Both the position numbers and the translations under genes were made by a program. Below, in pieces: positions 33,269 through 41,991 of a stretch of DNA of 64,000 nucleotides. Each line of letters begins with the position of its first letter. Position 1 is the first letter of the stretch. Source of the stretch: MGML01 sp034416335 (GTDB taxonomy: Bacteria; Chloroflexota; Dehalococcoidia; Dehalococcoidales; UBA2162); the NCBI GenBank assembly GCA_034416335.1, contig DAOULV010000018.1, positions 1-64,000 on the forward strand, read 5' to 3'. The notes under the pieces were generated by a model. The model ran no database searches and was not told the DNA's origin. It saw nothing but the letters and a program-made list of their open reading frames with translations.

Positions 33269-33818
33269 GTCCGGTATACTCGGTCTCGGGGCGGACGAAG
33301 CTGTTGTCAGGGTAACTCCAATTACTCCTGTTTCGGACGAAGATATTTCGGAATACGTGCAGAATACAATAAACGACCTTCTCGGTCTTCTGGAGGTAGA
33401 TGGTTCGGCGGTTCTTCAGCCGCCGCCCGTAGTAGAAGGGGAGGAACCCGCTGAATCGATTTCTCTTAACATAGAGGGTGACGACCTCGGTATCCTTATC
33501 GGCAGACGGGGACAGACTCTTTCCTGCCTCCAGTACATAGTAAGGCTTATCGTAGGGCACCAGAAGCGAAGCTGGCTCCCGATTATTATCGATGTGGAAG
33601 GCTATAAACAGAGACGCTACCAGGCGCTTCAGGCATTTGCCCGCCAGATGGCGGAGCAGGTAAAGACGAAGAAAATGTCGTTTACACTTGAACCGATGCC
33701 GGCATACGAACGTAGAATAATTCACCTGGCGCTTGCCGAGCATCAGGACGTGATGACGGAAAGTATAGGCCAGGGCGAATCACGCAGAGTAGTTATACTT
33801 CCTAAAGAAGAAGAGTAA
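33153..33818 (+). CDS. jag: Jag/KhpB RNA-binding protein
   Basis: 221 residues. The Jag_N domain (about 1-50, VSAKTVEEAIQQALDQLGVGR, GKSGILGLG), a KH-II-like domain (75-150, LGILIGRRGQTLSCLQYIV) and an R3H domain (155-215, PMPAYERRIIHLALAEHQDV) follow in order. The start is inside yidC: the first 116 bp overlap it in a different frame, far more than the usual few bases. A start further down would remove part of Jag_N. It binds small RNAs and affects cell division or envelope in other bacteria. Confidence 0.93.
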   Translation: MMESLEVSAKTVEEAIQQALDQLGVGREEVEVDVISEGKSGILGLGADEAVVRVTPITPVSDEDISEYVQNTINDLLGLLEVDGSAVLQPPPVVEGEEPAESISLNIEGDDLGILIGRRGQTLSCLQYIVRLIVGHQKRSWLPIIIDVEGYKQRRYQALQAFARQMAEQVKTKKMSFTLEPMPAYERRIIHLALAEHQDVMTESIGQGESRRVVILPKEEE

Positions 33819-33820
33819 GT

Positions 33821-33849
33821 TTGACAAAAACAACCGGATAAGATACTCT
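33821..33849 (+). promoter_or_regulatory. ileS: ileS promoter
   Basis: TTGACA (33821-33826), exact consensus, 17-bp spacer, TACTCT (33844-33849). It immediately precedes the T-box leader. Confidence 0.7.
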
Positions 33850-33859
33850 GTTTATGAAA

Positions 33860-34130
33860 AAGGCATTGACGGAGAAGAGTAGGGAAGATAACAGGCACTT
33901 AGCGAGTCTGGCAGGGTGAAAGCAGATGTGGCTGCCTTCCTAAAAATCACTCCCGAGCCGTCAACCGAATGTCCGAATAAGGACTTGTAGGCTTGACCGG
34001 GTTCGTCGCCCGTTATCATTGACGGGGGCATTATTATGTGCCCTTAATGAGTGCCTCGATATTATCGGGGAAACAGGGTGGTACCGCGGGTATTATTTAT
34101 CCCGTCCCTTAGTGGGACGGGATTTTTTAT
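33860..34130 (+). promoter_or_regulatory. T-box riboswitch, isoleucine-specific
   Basis: The T-box core AGGGTGGTACCGCGG is at 34075-34089, and the terminator CCCGTCCC/GGGACGGG plus T-run at 34101-34130. Stem I lies around 33870-33960 and offers ATC (Ile) in CTAAAAATCACTCCCGAG as specifier codon. T-boxes bind uncharged tRNA and then open the terminator; here this should raise ileS expression when Ile is scarce. ileS begins 15 bp downstream. Confidence 0.93.
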
Positions 34131-34144
34131 AGGAAGGTATAGAT

Positions 34145-37100
34145 ATGTTTAAACAGGTAAACAGCAGAGCGAATTTTCCGCAGATAGAGGAAAAAATACT
34201 TGAGTTCTGGAAAGAGAGAGACATCTTTACAGGCAGCGTCGAAGCCAGAAAAGGCAACCCACGGTTTTCTTTTTATGAAGGACCGCCTTTTGCTAACGGT
34301 AGTCCTGGTATCCATCATGTGCTGGCAAGAGTCTATAAAGATATTATCGTCCGCTATAAAGTTATGCATGGCTATTATATACCCCGTATAGCAGGATGGG
34401 ATACGCATGGTTTACCTATTGAACTGGAAGTTGAAAAAGAACTTGGATTTTCCGGTAAAGGTCAGATTGAACAATACGGGGTGGAAGAATTCAACAAACG
34501 CTGCCGTGAAAGTGTCTTCAAATACGTCGAGGATTGGAATAGCCTGACAGAACGCATTGCTTATTGGGTTGACCTGGACAATGCTTATAAGACAATGGAC
34601 AACACTTATATCGAGTCTGTCTGGTGGGCATTTAAACAGATATGGGATAAAGATTTAGTATACCAGGGTTATAAAGTTACTCCCCATTGTCCTCGATGCG
34701 GTACTACTTTGAGTTCGCACGAGGTGGCACTGGGGTATCAGGAAGATACTGAAGACCCTTCGGTTTACATAAAATTCAGAATAGATGAATCGTCACTCGA
34801 TCCTTCCAGTAAAATTGCCGAAGTGCTTAAGTCAGCTGATAAACCGGCTTATTTGCTGGCATGGACCACCACTCCGTGGACATTGCCGGGTAATACCGCT
34901 CTGGCAGTATCTCCTGATGATGAATACTCAGTAGCTGAACTGAAAAATGAATATTTGATAATGGCTTCGGCTTTACTCGGAGTTACGATAACGGAGGAAT
35001 ATCAAATAACAGGAAAGCTGGAAGGCAGTGAACTTGCCGGAATAGGCTACCAGTCATTATTCAACCCTCATGAATATGATACGGAGCGGCATCAGTTCGT
35101 TGCCGGTTCCAGACTGGCTTTACAGGAGCCTGACAAAGCTCTGACTTATCATGTGATAGCTGCCGATTTCGTCTCGATGGAAGACGGTACCGGTATAGTC
35201 CATGTAGCTCCGGCGTACGGTGAGGTTGACTATGATGCAGGGGTTGAAAACGGACTTGATTTCGTACACACGGTTGATCTTAGCGGAATCGTGACCGGTA
35301 ATTACCCGTTTGCGGGGAAGTTTGTTAAAGATGCCGACCCTGTGGTGCTCGAAGAACTGAAGAAAAAAGGTTTACTATACCGCAGCGAGACCATTAAGCA
35401 TACTTACCCTTTCTGCTGGCGGTGTGATGCACCACTCCTCTACTATGCCAAACAGACCTGGTATATCAAGACAACAGCAGTCAAGGATAGAATGATATCC
35501 GGCAATGAGGAAATAAACTGGTATCCTGCCCATATTAAAAAGGGACGTTTCGGTGACTGGTTGCGGAACAATATCGATTGGGCTTTTTCACGGGAACGTT
35601 ACTGGGGAACACCCGTACCGATATGGAGATGTGAGAATTGCGGCGCGACAGAGTCTATTGGAAGTGTTGCTGAGTTAAAAGGCAAACCTGACTTTTCCGG
35701 ACTGAAAGAACCTCTGGACTTACATCGCCCTTATTTGGATGACGTGCATTTCTCCTGTGAAAAGTGTAAAGGTGAGATGCAGCGGATACCAGAAGTCATG
35801 GACTGCTGGTTTGACTCCGGTTCCATGCCGTTTGCTCAGTTGCATTATCCCGAGGAAAACAAAGAGCTGTTTGATAATGAAATGAGTCAGGCAGATTTCA
35901 TCTGTGAAGCGGTTGACCAGACACGCGGCTGGTTTTACAGCCTCCATGCCATCTCGACGTTGCTTTTCGGCAGGCCGGTTTTTAAGAACTGTATATGTCT
36001 GGAGCTAATTCTGGACTCAGATGGTAAGAAAATGAGTAAGAGCCGGGGCAACGTGGTGCAGCCGATGGATGTAATAGATCAATATGGTGCGGATGCTCTT
36101 CGCTGGTTTTTCTTTACCTCGACACACCCGGGGATTGTTCGGCGTTTCGATACAAAGCAGGTTGCCGAAATATCACGTCGGTTCCTTTCAACCCTGTGGA
36201 ATGTTTACTCATTCTTTGTTCTATATGCGAATATTGATAATTATGAGCCCGGTGGAAAGGACGAATTAACAGTAGATTCGGAACTTGATAGATGGATAAT
36301 ATCCGAACTCAATCAGCTGATACTGGACGTCGATTCCGGATTGGCGGATTATAATCCTACTGACGCAGGTAGAAAGATAGAAGTTTTTGTTGACAGTCTT
36401 TCAAACTGGTACGTCCGCAGGAGCAGGAGGCGGTTCTGGAAGAGTGAAAACGATACCGATAAGCTATCGGCGTATAACACGCTGTATGAATGCCTGGTTA
36501 CACTGACTAAACTGCTGGCACCATTCACGCCCTTCCTGGCTGAGGAGCTATACAAGAATCTGGTCGGTTCGGTCGGCGGTGACAATCCCGAAAGCGTTCA
36601 CCTTACCGATTTCCCGGTAGCGGACGAGAGTAAGATAGACTCGCAGCTGTCGGAGGCTAATAAACTGGCGATGAAGGTGTCCAGCCTCGGCAGAGCGGCA
36701 AGAAGTAAAGCCGGTATCAAGGTCAGACAGCCGCTGTCGGTCAACTATATAGGTGTGGGGACCGACAGGGAAAAACGCGCCCTGGAGAACGATTCTATAA
36801 TGCGAATGGTACTGGATGAGCTGAACGTGAAGTCGGTCGAGGTCAAGTCTTTCGCGGAAGTGGAGGAGTTAGAAGGTAGAGAGAACTACGTGGTGGTAGC
36901 CGAAGGCAACATTAATTCGGCGATATTTACCGAACTGACGCCCGAACTGGAAGCCGAAGGAATGGCACGTGAGATAGTCCACAGATTGCAGACCATGCGC
37001 CGTTCTGCAGGATTCGATATCGCTGACCATATTGAAACGTATTATGAAGCCGATGAATATGTGCAGGGGGTAATGACTGCAGACGTGACCGCCGACTATA

Positions 37101-37219
37101 TCAAACAGGAAACGCTTTCGAGCCGGCTGACGGAAGGTCTGCCGCAAGAAATAGATTACAAAGAAACGTTCAAGTTAAGCGGTCGCGAGGTGCTACTCGG
37201 CGTGAAGAAGCTAGACTAG
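34145..37219 (+). CDS. ileS: Isoleucyl-tRNA synthetase (type 2 clade)
   Basis: 1024 residues, class I. HIGH-like motif GIHHVLAR (near residue 56), KMSKS near residue 637 (GKKMSKSRGN), CP1 editing domain between. The signature GWDTHGLPIELEVEKELG, rather than the GWDCHGLP usual in type 1, places it in the IleRS2 group, whose members are often insensitive to mupirocin. Zinc-like cysteines CWRCDAP and CENCG are present. The whole class I fold and anticodon region are intact. Regulated by the T-box in front of it. Confidence 0.96.
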   Translation: MFKQVNSRANFPQIEEKILEFWKERDIFTGSVEARKGNPRFSFYEGPPFANGSPGIHHVLARVYKDIIVRYKVMHGYYIPRIAGWDTHGLPIELEVEKELGFSGKGQIEQYGVEEFNKRCRESVFKYVEDWNSLTERIAYWVDLDNAYKTMDNTYIESVWWAFKQIWDKDLVYQGYKVTPHCPRCGTTLSSHEVALGYQEDTEDPSVYIKFRIDESSLDPSSKIAEVLKSADKPAYLLAWTTTPWTLPGNTALAVSPDDEYSVAELKNEYLIMASALLGVTITEEYQITGKLEGSELAGIGYQSLFNPHEYDTERHQFVAGSRLALQEPDKALTYHVIAADFVSMEDGTGIVHVAPAYGEVDYDAGVENGLDFVHTVDLSGIVTGNYPFAGKFVKDADPVVLEELKKKGLLYRSETIKHTYPFCWRCDAPLLYYAKQTWYIKTTAVKDRMISGNEEINWYPAHIKKGRFGDWLRNNIDWAFSRERYWGTPVPIWRCENCGATESIGSVAELKGKPDFSGLKEPLDLHRPYLDDVHFSCEKCKGEMQRIPEVMDCWFDSGSMPFAQLHYPEENKELFDNEMSQADFICEAVDQTRGWFYSLHAISTLLFGRPVFKNCICLELILDSDGKKMSKSRGNVVQPMDVIDQYGADALRWFFFTSTHPGIVRRFDTKQVAEISRRFLSTLWNVYSFFVLYANIDNYEPGGKDELTVDSELDRWIISELNQLILDVDSGLADYNPTDAGRKIEVFVDSLSNWYVRRSRRRFWKSENDTDKLSAYNTLYECLVTLTKLLAPFTPFLAEELYKNLVGSVGGDNPESVHLTDFPVADESKIDSQLSEANKLAMKVSSLGRAARSKAGIKVRQPLSVNYIGVGTDREKRALENDSIMRMVLDELNVKSVEVKSFAEVEELEGRENYVVVAEGNINSAIFTELTPELEAEGMAREIVHRLQTMRRSAGFDIADHIETYYEADEYVQGVMTADVTADYIKQETLSSRLTEGLPQEIDYKETFKLSGREVLLGVKKLD

Positions 37220-37299
37220 TCGGTAAGTTTAGACACAATTGAATTTATGATAACCATACCGATGAAAATCAGTATCCAGTGATATTAAGGTTAACGTGA

Positions 37300-37333
37300 A
37301 GCCACTGGATTCCGGCTTGCGCCGGAATGGCGT
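37300..37333. repeat. GGATTCCGGCTTGCGCCGGAATGGC repeat
   Basis: GATTCCGGC and GCCGGAATG form an inverted pair, a short member of the second dispersed repeat family. It separates ileS from the convergent HtrA gene and might act as a weak bidirectional stop. Confidence 0.55.
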
Positions 37334-37359
37334 AATGAATTATCTGAATACTGTCTTTA

Positions 37360-38469
37360 CTAGGGCGTAGTTGGCCTCTTTATCAGAGTGGCGGTGGTTG
37401 TATTTTCCTGGTTGTTCCGCCAGTACACAATCTCCACTTCCTGACCTATTTTGGCGGAGCGGATTCCTATGACCAGGTCGTCCATAGTATTGACTTCCTG
37501 TCCGTTAAACTTCAGTATGACGTCCTGTGGTTTAAGACCTGCTTCACTGGCCGGGCTGTTGTCTCCGACACTGACTATAAAAACCCCGTGGTCTATCGAC
37601 AGGTCGAAATTCGTCATAACATACTGGTCGACCGGATAAAGACTGACTCCGAGATAGGGATGAGAAGCTTCTCCTTCGTTTATCAACTGTTCGATAATTG
37701 GGAGAGCTTCTTTGGTGCTGATAGCATATCCGACTCCTTCAACCTCAACCTGGACCTGCTTAACACTGTTAATTCCTATTACCTCACCGGCCAGATTTAC
37801 CAGCGGACCGCCGCTGTTACCCGGATTGATAGCGGCATCAGTCTCGAGAAGCCCGTATAACACCTGGCTGGTGTCCACCTGCAGTGAAACGTCTGTCCTG
37901 CTGACTATTCCCTGGGTAGCTCTGATGCCAAGCCCGAGTGAGTTACCGATTGCCACCACCCAGTCGCCGATTCTTAATGCGGATGAATTTCCTACCTTGG
38001 CTGCGGGAAGATTAGCGGCTTCTATTTTTATAACGGCGATGTCCGTGAGCGGATCCGTACCAACTACCTGGGCGTCGATGACACGTCCGTCATCAAGTAC
38101 GACGGAAATACTTTCAGCGTCCTGAATCACGTGGTTGTTGGTAACTATATACCCGTCCTGGGATATTATCCATCCCGATCCAGCCGCCTCCTGTACACTT
38201 GGGCGGTTGAAGAAATCGGTTGTCGTATATTCTGTATTGATAGCCACAACCGACGGTTTTACAGCAGCAACGACATCGGCGATGCCGGGGAGTGCCACCG
38301 TCTGTGTCGAGGTGGGAATATTTACCGGTCCAGGTTCAACTACGGTAGTATTTTCGACCGATGTGGTGTTTTGGTCGCCTGCATCACTGGCGATGATGGA
38401 ACATCCAGTACCGAAAACCAGGGTGAGTATCAGGAGCAGTGATATTACTAAATAACTTAACCTTTTCAT
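37360..38469 (-). CDS. HtrA/DegP-family serine protease, lipoprotein
   Basis: 369 residues. An N-terminal signal with a lipobox-like GTGC (Cys23) suggests membrane anchoring outside the cytoplasm. The trypsin-like domain has His in VTNNHVIQDA, Asp in DPLTDIAVIKIE, and Ser in NPGNSGGPL. One C-terminal PDZ domain (about 275-360, HGVFIVSVGDNSPASEAGLKPQDVI). Quality-control protease for misfolded envelope proteins. Upstream DNA (38470-38600) is AT-rich with no gene; the promoter is probably there. Confidence 0.92.
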   Translation of the reverse strand: MKRLSYLVISLLLILTLVFGTGCSIIASDAGDQNTTSVENTTVVEPGPVNIPTSTQTVALPGIADVVAAVKPSVVAINTEYTTTDFFNRPSVQEAAGSGWIISQDGYIVTNNHVIQDAESISVVLDDGRVIDAQVVGTDPLTDIAVIKIEAANLPAAKVGNSSALRIGDWVVAIGNSLGLGIRATQGIVSRTDVSLQVDTSQVLYGLLETDAAINPGNSGGPLVNLAGEVIGINSVKQVQVEVEGVGYAISTKEALPIIEQLINEGEASHPYLGVSLYPVDQYVMTNFDLSIDHGVFIVSVGDNSPASEAGLKPQDVILKFNGQEVNTMDDLVIGIRSAKIGQEVEIVYWRNNQENTTTATLIKRPTTP

Positions 38470-38609
38470 ATAATTATTCTAACATATTAATTATTAAACA
38501 AATGTTAAGTTTCATTACGAAATATTAAATAAATGTAAAACAAGGATAAGTCAATCCATCGTTGTCAAAAGTGTATAAGTAGGGTTCTATTTACATTTGG
38601 TTGGTGGTA

Positions 38610-38800
38610 TTTACCTCACCCCTGACCCCTCTCCGGCCAGAACTATTGACAATAGTTGATGGGCACTCCTGGCTGGAGAGGGGAGTTAAAATGAGAGGGG
38701 CTTTGTCCCTCTCATAAGCACTTTCCCCCTTTCACGCAAACTAATCTTTACTGCTTAATCAGGGTACTGCGTGATAGGGGGATGCAGGGGGTGAGTACAA
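38610..38800. repeat. CTCACCCCTGACCCCTCTCC-type repeat block
   Basis: An imperfect palindromic block with CCCTCTCCGGCCAGAA...TGGCTGGAGAGGGG around an ACTATTGACAATAGTTG inner palindrome, then GAGAGGGGC...GTCCCTCTC, then GGGGGATGCAGGGGGTGAG. The type is shared with 11676-11770. No gene. Confidence 0.6.
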
Positions 38801-38840
38801 TAACAACCAAAACCGAATAATACCATAAGTAGGGAATAAA

Positions 38841-38870
38841 ACGGGGGCTGGTGGTATCACCAGCCCCCGT
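38841..38870 (-). terminator. Terminator of trpB2
   Basis: A 13-bp perfect stem (ACGGGGGCTGGTG / CACCAGCCCCCGT), 4-nt loop, followed on the minus strand by TTTTATT. It lies 22 bp after the trpB2 stop. Confidence 0.85.
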
Positions 38871-38891
38871 AATGTCCTGAAAGGGAATTTA

Positions 38892-40256
38892 TTATTCAGG
38901 TATTTCAGGCAGAGAAGCCAGCGCTTCCTTTACCTTCTCTTCGGGGTAGGCATAATCGGTGAGTTTTCCGGAAAGATAGGCTTCATAAGCCGCCATATCG
39001 AAATGACCGTGACCGCTGTGTGCCAGAAGAATAACTTTGGACTCGCCTGACTCTTTGCACTTCAGGGCTTCGTCTATGGTCACTCTTATCGCGTGGTTGG
39101 TCTCAGGAGCGCTTATGATACCCTCGGTACGGGCGAACTGTACGCCGGCTTCGAATGTCGCTACCTGGGGTACGGCAACCGCTTCGACAAAGCCGAGTTT
39201 GTGGAGGTGGCAGATGAGCGGCGCCATACCGTGATACCTCAGGCCTCCGGCATGTACCGGCGGGGGCATAAAGGTGTGGCCGAGTGTGAACATCTTGGCG
39301 ATGGGAGCCATTCCGGCGACATCACCGTAGTCGTAGGCATAGAGCCCTTTGGTGAGGGTAGGACAACTCTCCGGCTCGACATTGATAATTCGCAGGTCGG
39401 GCTTGCTGCCGCTGAGTTTATCCTTGATGAACGGCAGGAACATACCGGCGAAGTTTGAGCCGCCGCCGACGCACCCGACGATGATATCGGGATAATATCC
39501 GGCCATTTCCATCTGTTTCATTGCTTCCTGGCCGATTACCGTCTGATGAAGTAATACGTGGCTGACAACGCTGCCCAGCGAGTAGTGTGTATCGTCTCTC
39601 ATCATACAGTCTTCTACCGCTTCACTGATGGCAAGACCGAGGCTGCCGGGACAGTCCGGGTCCTGGGCAAGCATGTCGCGTCCTGCCTTGGTATCCTGGC
39701 TGGGACTGGGAATGCAGGTAGCACCCCAGGTCTCCATCATCAACCGGCGGTAGGGTTTCTGGTTATAGCTGACTTTGACCATGTAAACCTTGAGTTCAAT
39801 GTCGAAGAGCATGCAGCCGAAAGCAAGAGAACTGCCCCACTGGCCGGCTCCTGTTTCGGTGGTAAGCCGTTTGATGCCTTCTTTCTTATTGTAATAAGCC
39901 TGGGCTACCGCTGTGTTCGGTTTGTGGCTTCCGGCCTGGCTGGTACCTTCGTATTTGTAAAAAATCTTGGCGGGGGTATCCAGAGCCTTTTCCAGGTTGT
40001 AGGCACGGTGCAATACCGTCGGTCGCCACGTAGCGTAGATCTCCTGGATTTCTTCCGGGATGTCTATGTAGCGTTCCTGGCTTACTTCCTGCATAATCAA
40101 TTCCATCGGGAAGAGGGGTGCCAGGTCGGGTGGGGTCAGGGGTTCCTTTGTCATCGGATGAAGCATAGGTGGCAGCGGTTCAGGCAAATCTGCCTGGACG
40201 TTATACCACCGGGTAGGCATATCCTTCTGTTCAAGGAAAAACCTTCTTGTGTCCAT
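38892..40256 (-). CDS. Tryptophan synthase beta-like protein (TrpB2)
   Basis: 454 residues, longer than TrpB1 (~400). PLP enzyme. The Schiff-base Lys is in QAGSHKPNTAVAQ, followed by TETGAGQWGSSLA, and the phosphate-binding loop is VGCVGGGSNFAGM. The C-terminus reads LLAHSGHGHFDM. TrpB2 proteins condense indole and serine and often work without TrpA; no trpA or other trp gene is in this window. The Trp-specific T-box leader supports a role in tryptophan supply. Starts at ATG 40256 after GGAGGAT. Confidence 0.92.
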   Translation of the reverse strand: MDTRRFFLEQKDMPTRWYNVQADLPEPLPPMLHPMTKEPLTPPDLAPLFPMELIMQEVSQERYIDIPEEIQEIYATWRPTVLHRAYNLEKALDTPAKIFYKYEGTSQAGSHKPNTAVAQAYYNKKEGIKRLTTETGAGQWGSSLAFGCMLFDIELKVYMVKVSYNQKPYRRLMMETWGATCIPSPSQDTKAGRDMLAQDPDCPGSLGLAISEAVEDCMMRDDTHYSLGSVVSHVLLHQTVIGQEAMKQMEMAGYYPDIIVGCVGGGSNFAGMFLPFIKDKLSGSKPDLRIINVEPESCPTLTKGLYAYDYGDVAGMAPIAKMFTLGHTFMPPPVHAGGLRYHGMAPLICHLHKLGFVEAVAVPQVATFEAGVQFARTEGIISAPETNHAIRVTIDEALKCKESGESKVILLAHSGHGHFDMAAYEAYLSGKLTDYAYPEEKVKEALASLPEIPE

Positions 40257-40334
40257 ATATCCTCCTTACATTATTTTCGGTGTATGTTTCTATCCGGTTT
40301 ACCCGGGGCTGGTATCAAGGGTATTTACCATCCC

Positions 40335-40685
40335 CTTAAAATAAAATCCCCCACCCTAAAAGGGGCGGGGGTTTACTTCCGCGGTGCCACCCTCCTTAGC
40401 CGAACCAGTTATCCGGACCGGCTATCTTTTGCGGGTACAGAGATTATACAACCGATATTAAGGTACTCGATACCTCGGGATCTGATAACGCTTCCCAAGC
40501 GGCAAAGCCTACTTGCACCGGATACTCTGGGCTTTCGGTTTGCGGCTCCCAGGTCCATTCACCTCCCGCGCCGACATCGGTTCACACCCGAGTGCTCCAT
40601 CATCACTGCTTTCCCGACTCTCTGAGACTCGCTTTGGAGGCTACTAGTCCTGTTCACAGCCTCTGGCTTTATTCGATTGTCATTG
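40335..40685 (-). promoter_or_regulatory. T-box riboswitch, tryptophan-specific
   Basis: On the minus strand the T-box core GGGTGGCACCGCGG is at 40392-40379. It is followed by a terminator CCCCCGCCC/GGGTGGGGG and ATTTTATTTT (40373-40336). Stem I (about 40660-40540) includes AGAGAGTCGGG and the sequence GTGAATGGACCTGGGAG, offering TGG (Trp) as specifier. It should switch on trpB2 when tRNA-Trp is uncharged. Confidence 0.92.
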
Positions 40686-40714
40686 ATTCTACTTTACCGC
40701 TTAGTGTTTGTCAA
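40686..40714 (-). promoter_or_regulatory. trpB2 promoter
   Basis: On the minus strand TTGACA (40714-40709), 17-bp spacer, TAGAAT (40691-40686). Exact -35 and good -10 boxes, directly before the T-box leader. Confidence 0.7.
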
Positions 40715-40733
40715 TACGCGGCAGTTGTAAGGG

Positions 40734-41219
40734 TTATTCTTTACTCCAGTCGGACACAACTCCTATCGAGTCCATATCCTTGTAGACGGCACAGTATATC
40801 AGGCACTCACCTGTTTTGTCGTCTACTTCGAGCCCGGCTGAATAGGTAGTCATGTAATTCAGTTTGGTGATAATCTGCTCCGATATCATATTGGCTAAGG
40901 GGCACATATAGGGGTCTATACCGCTTTGCTTGAGTTTGGCTTCCTTGGGCAGGTGAATGCAGCCTTTCATATTTAGTTTAAGCAGGATACCCTTCCCGCC
41001 TACTTTCCCCGTCATATCCTGGACGAAACCGTCCTTCTTTATTTCCGCGACGCAGTTTTCGACCAGTTCCTCAATAGTATTGCCCTGTATATTTTTGTCA
41101 TTGAGATAGTCTGAGCCGATAAGCTCTACCTTGCACCGGGCATTAATCTGGGATAATTCGTGGAAAAAGATTTCTTCGAATCTGAATAATAAATCATTTG
41201 TATATTCTATATTGTTCAT
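40734..41219 (-). CDS. Hypothetical protein coupled to nitroreductase
   Basis: 161 residues, mixed helix and strand, no signal or membrane helix. Cysteines at KGCIHLP, YMCPLANMI and GECLIYCAVY. The pattern KGILLKLNMKGCIHLP...CPLANMI looks like a small ligand-binding domain, but I cannot name the family. Its ATG lies directly next to the nitroreductase stop (41220), so the two are in one transcript and may share a pathway. Confidence 0.6.
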   Translation of the reverse strand: MNNIEYTNDLLFRFEEIFFHELSQINARCKVELIGSDYLNDKNIQGNTIEELVENCVAEIKKDGFVQDMTGKVGGKGILLKLNMKGCIHLPKEAKLKQSGIDPYMCPLANMISEQIITKLNYMTTYSAGLEVDDKTGECLIYCAVYKDMDSIGVVSDWSKE

Positions 41220-41876
41220 TTAAGCCCTCTTCCTGTTCCCGAATTTTTCCCAGTGCACGAACTCCGAAGAATCTTTCCTGCCCTGGGGGTGACTGCGTCG
41301 TCCCGAAGGCCAGCCTATCGAAACGATAGCCAGCATCTTATAGTCGGCTAAGCCGGTGGGGATGCCGAGAAGCTCTTTTATCTTCTTCACTATGCGCGGA
41401 TATACCGCCGGTCCGTGGACCCAGCAGGCGCCCAATCCCAACGAATGTGCTTCAAGAATGGCGTTCTCGATGGCGGCAGACAGGTCATAAGGGGTATCCA
41501 TCATTCCCTTGAGTTCTCCGATTACGACCATGACCAGCGGAGCGTTAGCCGGGAAGTACGAGACCATTCCGCTGTAATAGAATTCAGCTACCCTGGCTCT
41601 TTCCACCGGATCTTCGTATATATCGAACCTGTGGTCTTCACCGAGGCAGTGTTCGGCCGTGCCGCGCTGGCCGGTACCGACTTTACAGAGGTTTCCTATT
41701 TTCTCCCGGGTTTCGGGATCCTTTACCATGATGAAATGCCACGGCTGCTCATTTTCGCCGCTCGGTGCCCACCTGGCAGCCTCGACAATTTTATCTATCA
41801 TTTCATCGGGTATCGGCTCATCGGTATACTTGCGTATACTCTGCCGGCTGGTTATGACGTCAAGAATATCAGCCAT
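41220..41876 (-). CDS. Nitroreductase-family flavoprotein
   Basis: 218 residues. FMN-binding nitroreductase fold: ITSRQSIRKYTDEPIP, ARWAPSGENEQPWHFIMV, and SLGLGACWVHGP, the conserved FMN and dimer segments. The NAD(P)H-dependent substrate is unknown. The C-terminus ends in a short basic tail (KFGNRKRA). Upstream of the hypothetical 161-residue gene in the same operon; ATG after GGGAGAGA. Confidence 0.88.
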   Translation of the reverse strand: MADILDVITSRQSIRKYTDEPIPDEMIDKIVEAARWAPSGENEQPWHFIMVKDPETREKIGNLCKVGTGQRGTAEHCLGEDHRFDIYEDPVERARVAEFYYSGMVSYFPANAPLVMVVIGELKGMMDTPYDLSAAIENAILEAHSLGLGACWVHGPAVYPRIVKKIKELLGIPTGLADYKMLAIVSIGWPSGRRSHPQGRKDSSEFVHWEKFGNRKRA

Positions 41877-41991
41877 TTTTTCTCTCCCTAATTTTACTTT
41901 AACTCGGTCTTCTCCCTGTAATCCGTGTTATCAGGGAAACAATTTAGTAGGAGATGATTTAATACTCCCTACTCCACAATCACCCTTATTA

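Noticed and set aside
39558..40625. 355-residue open frame on the plus strand
   Set aside because: It runs antisense through trpB2 and its T-box; the translation shows no domain, and the minus-strand gene is certain.
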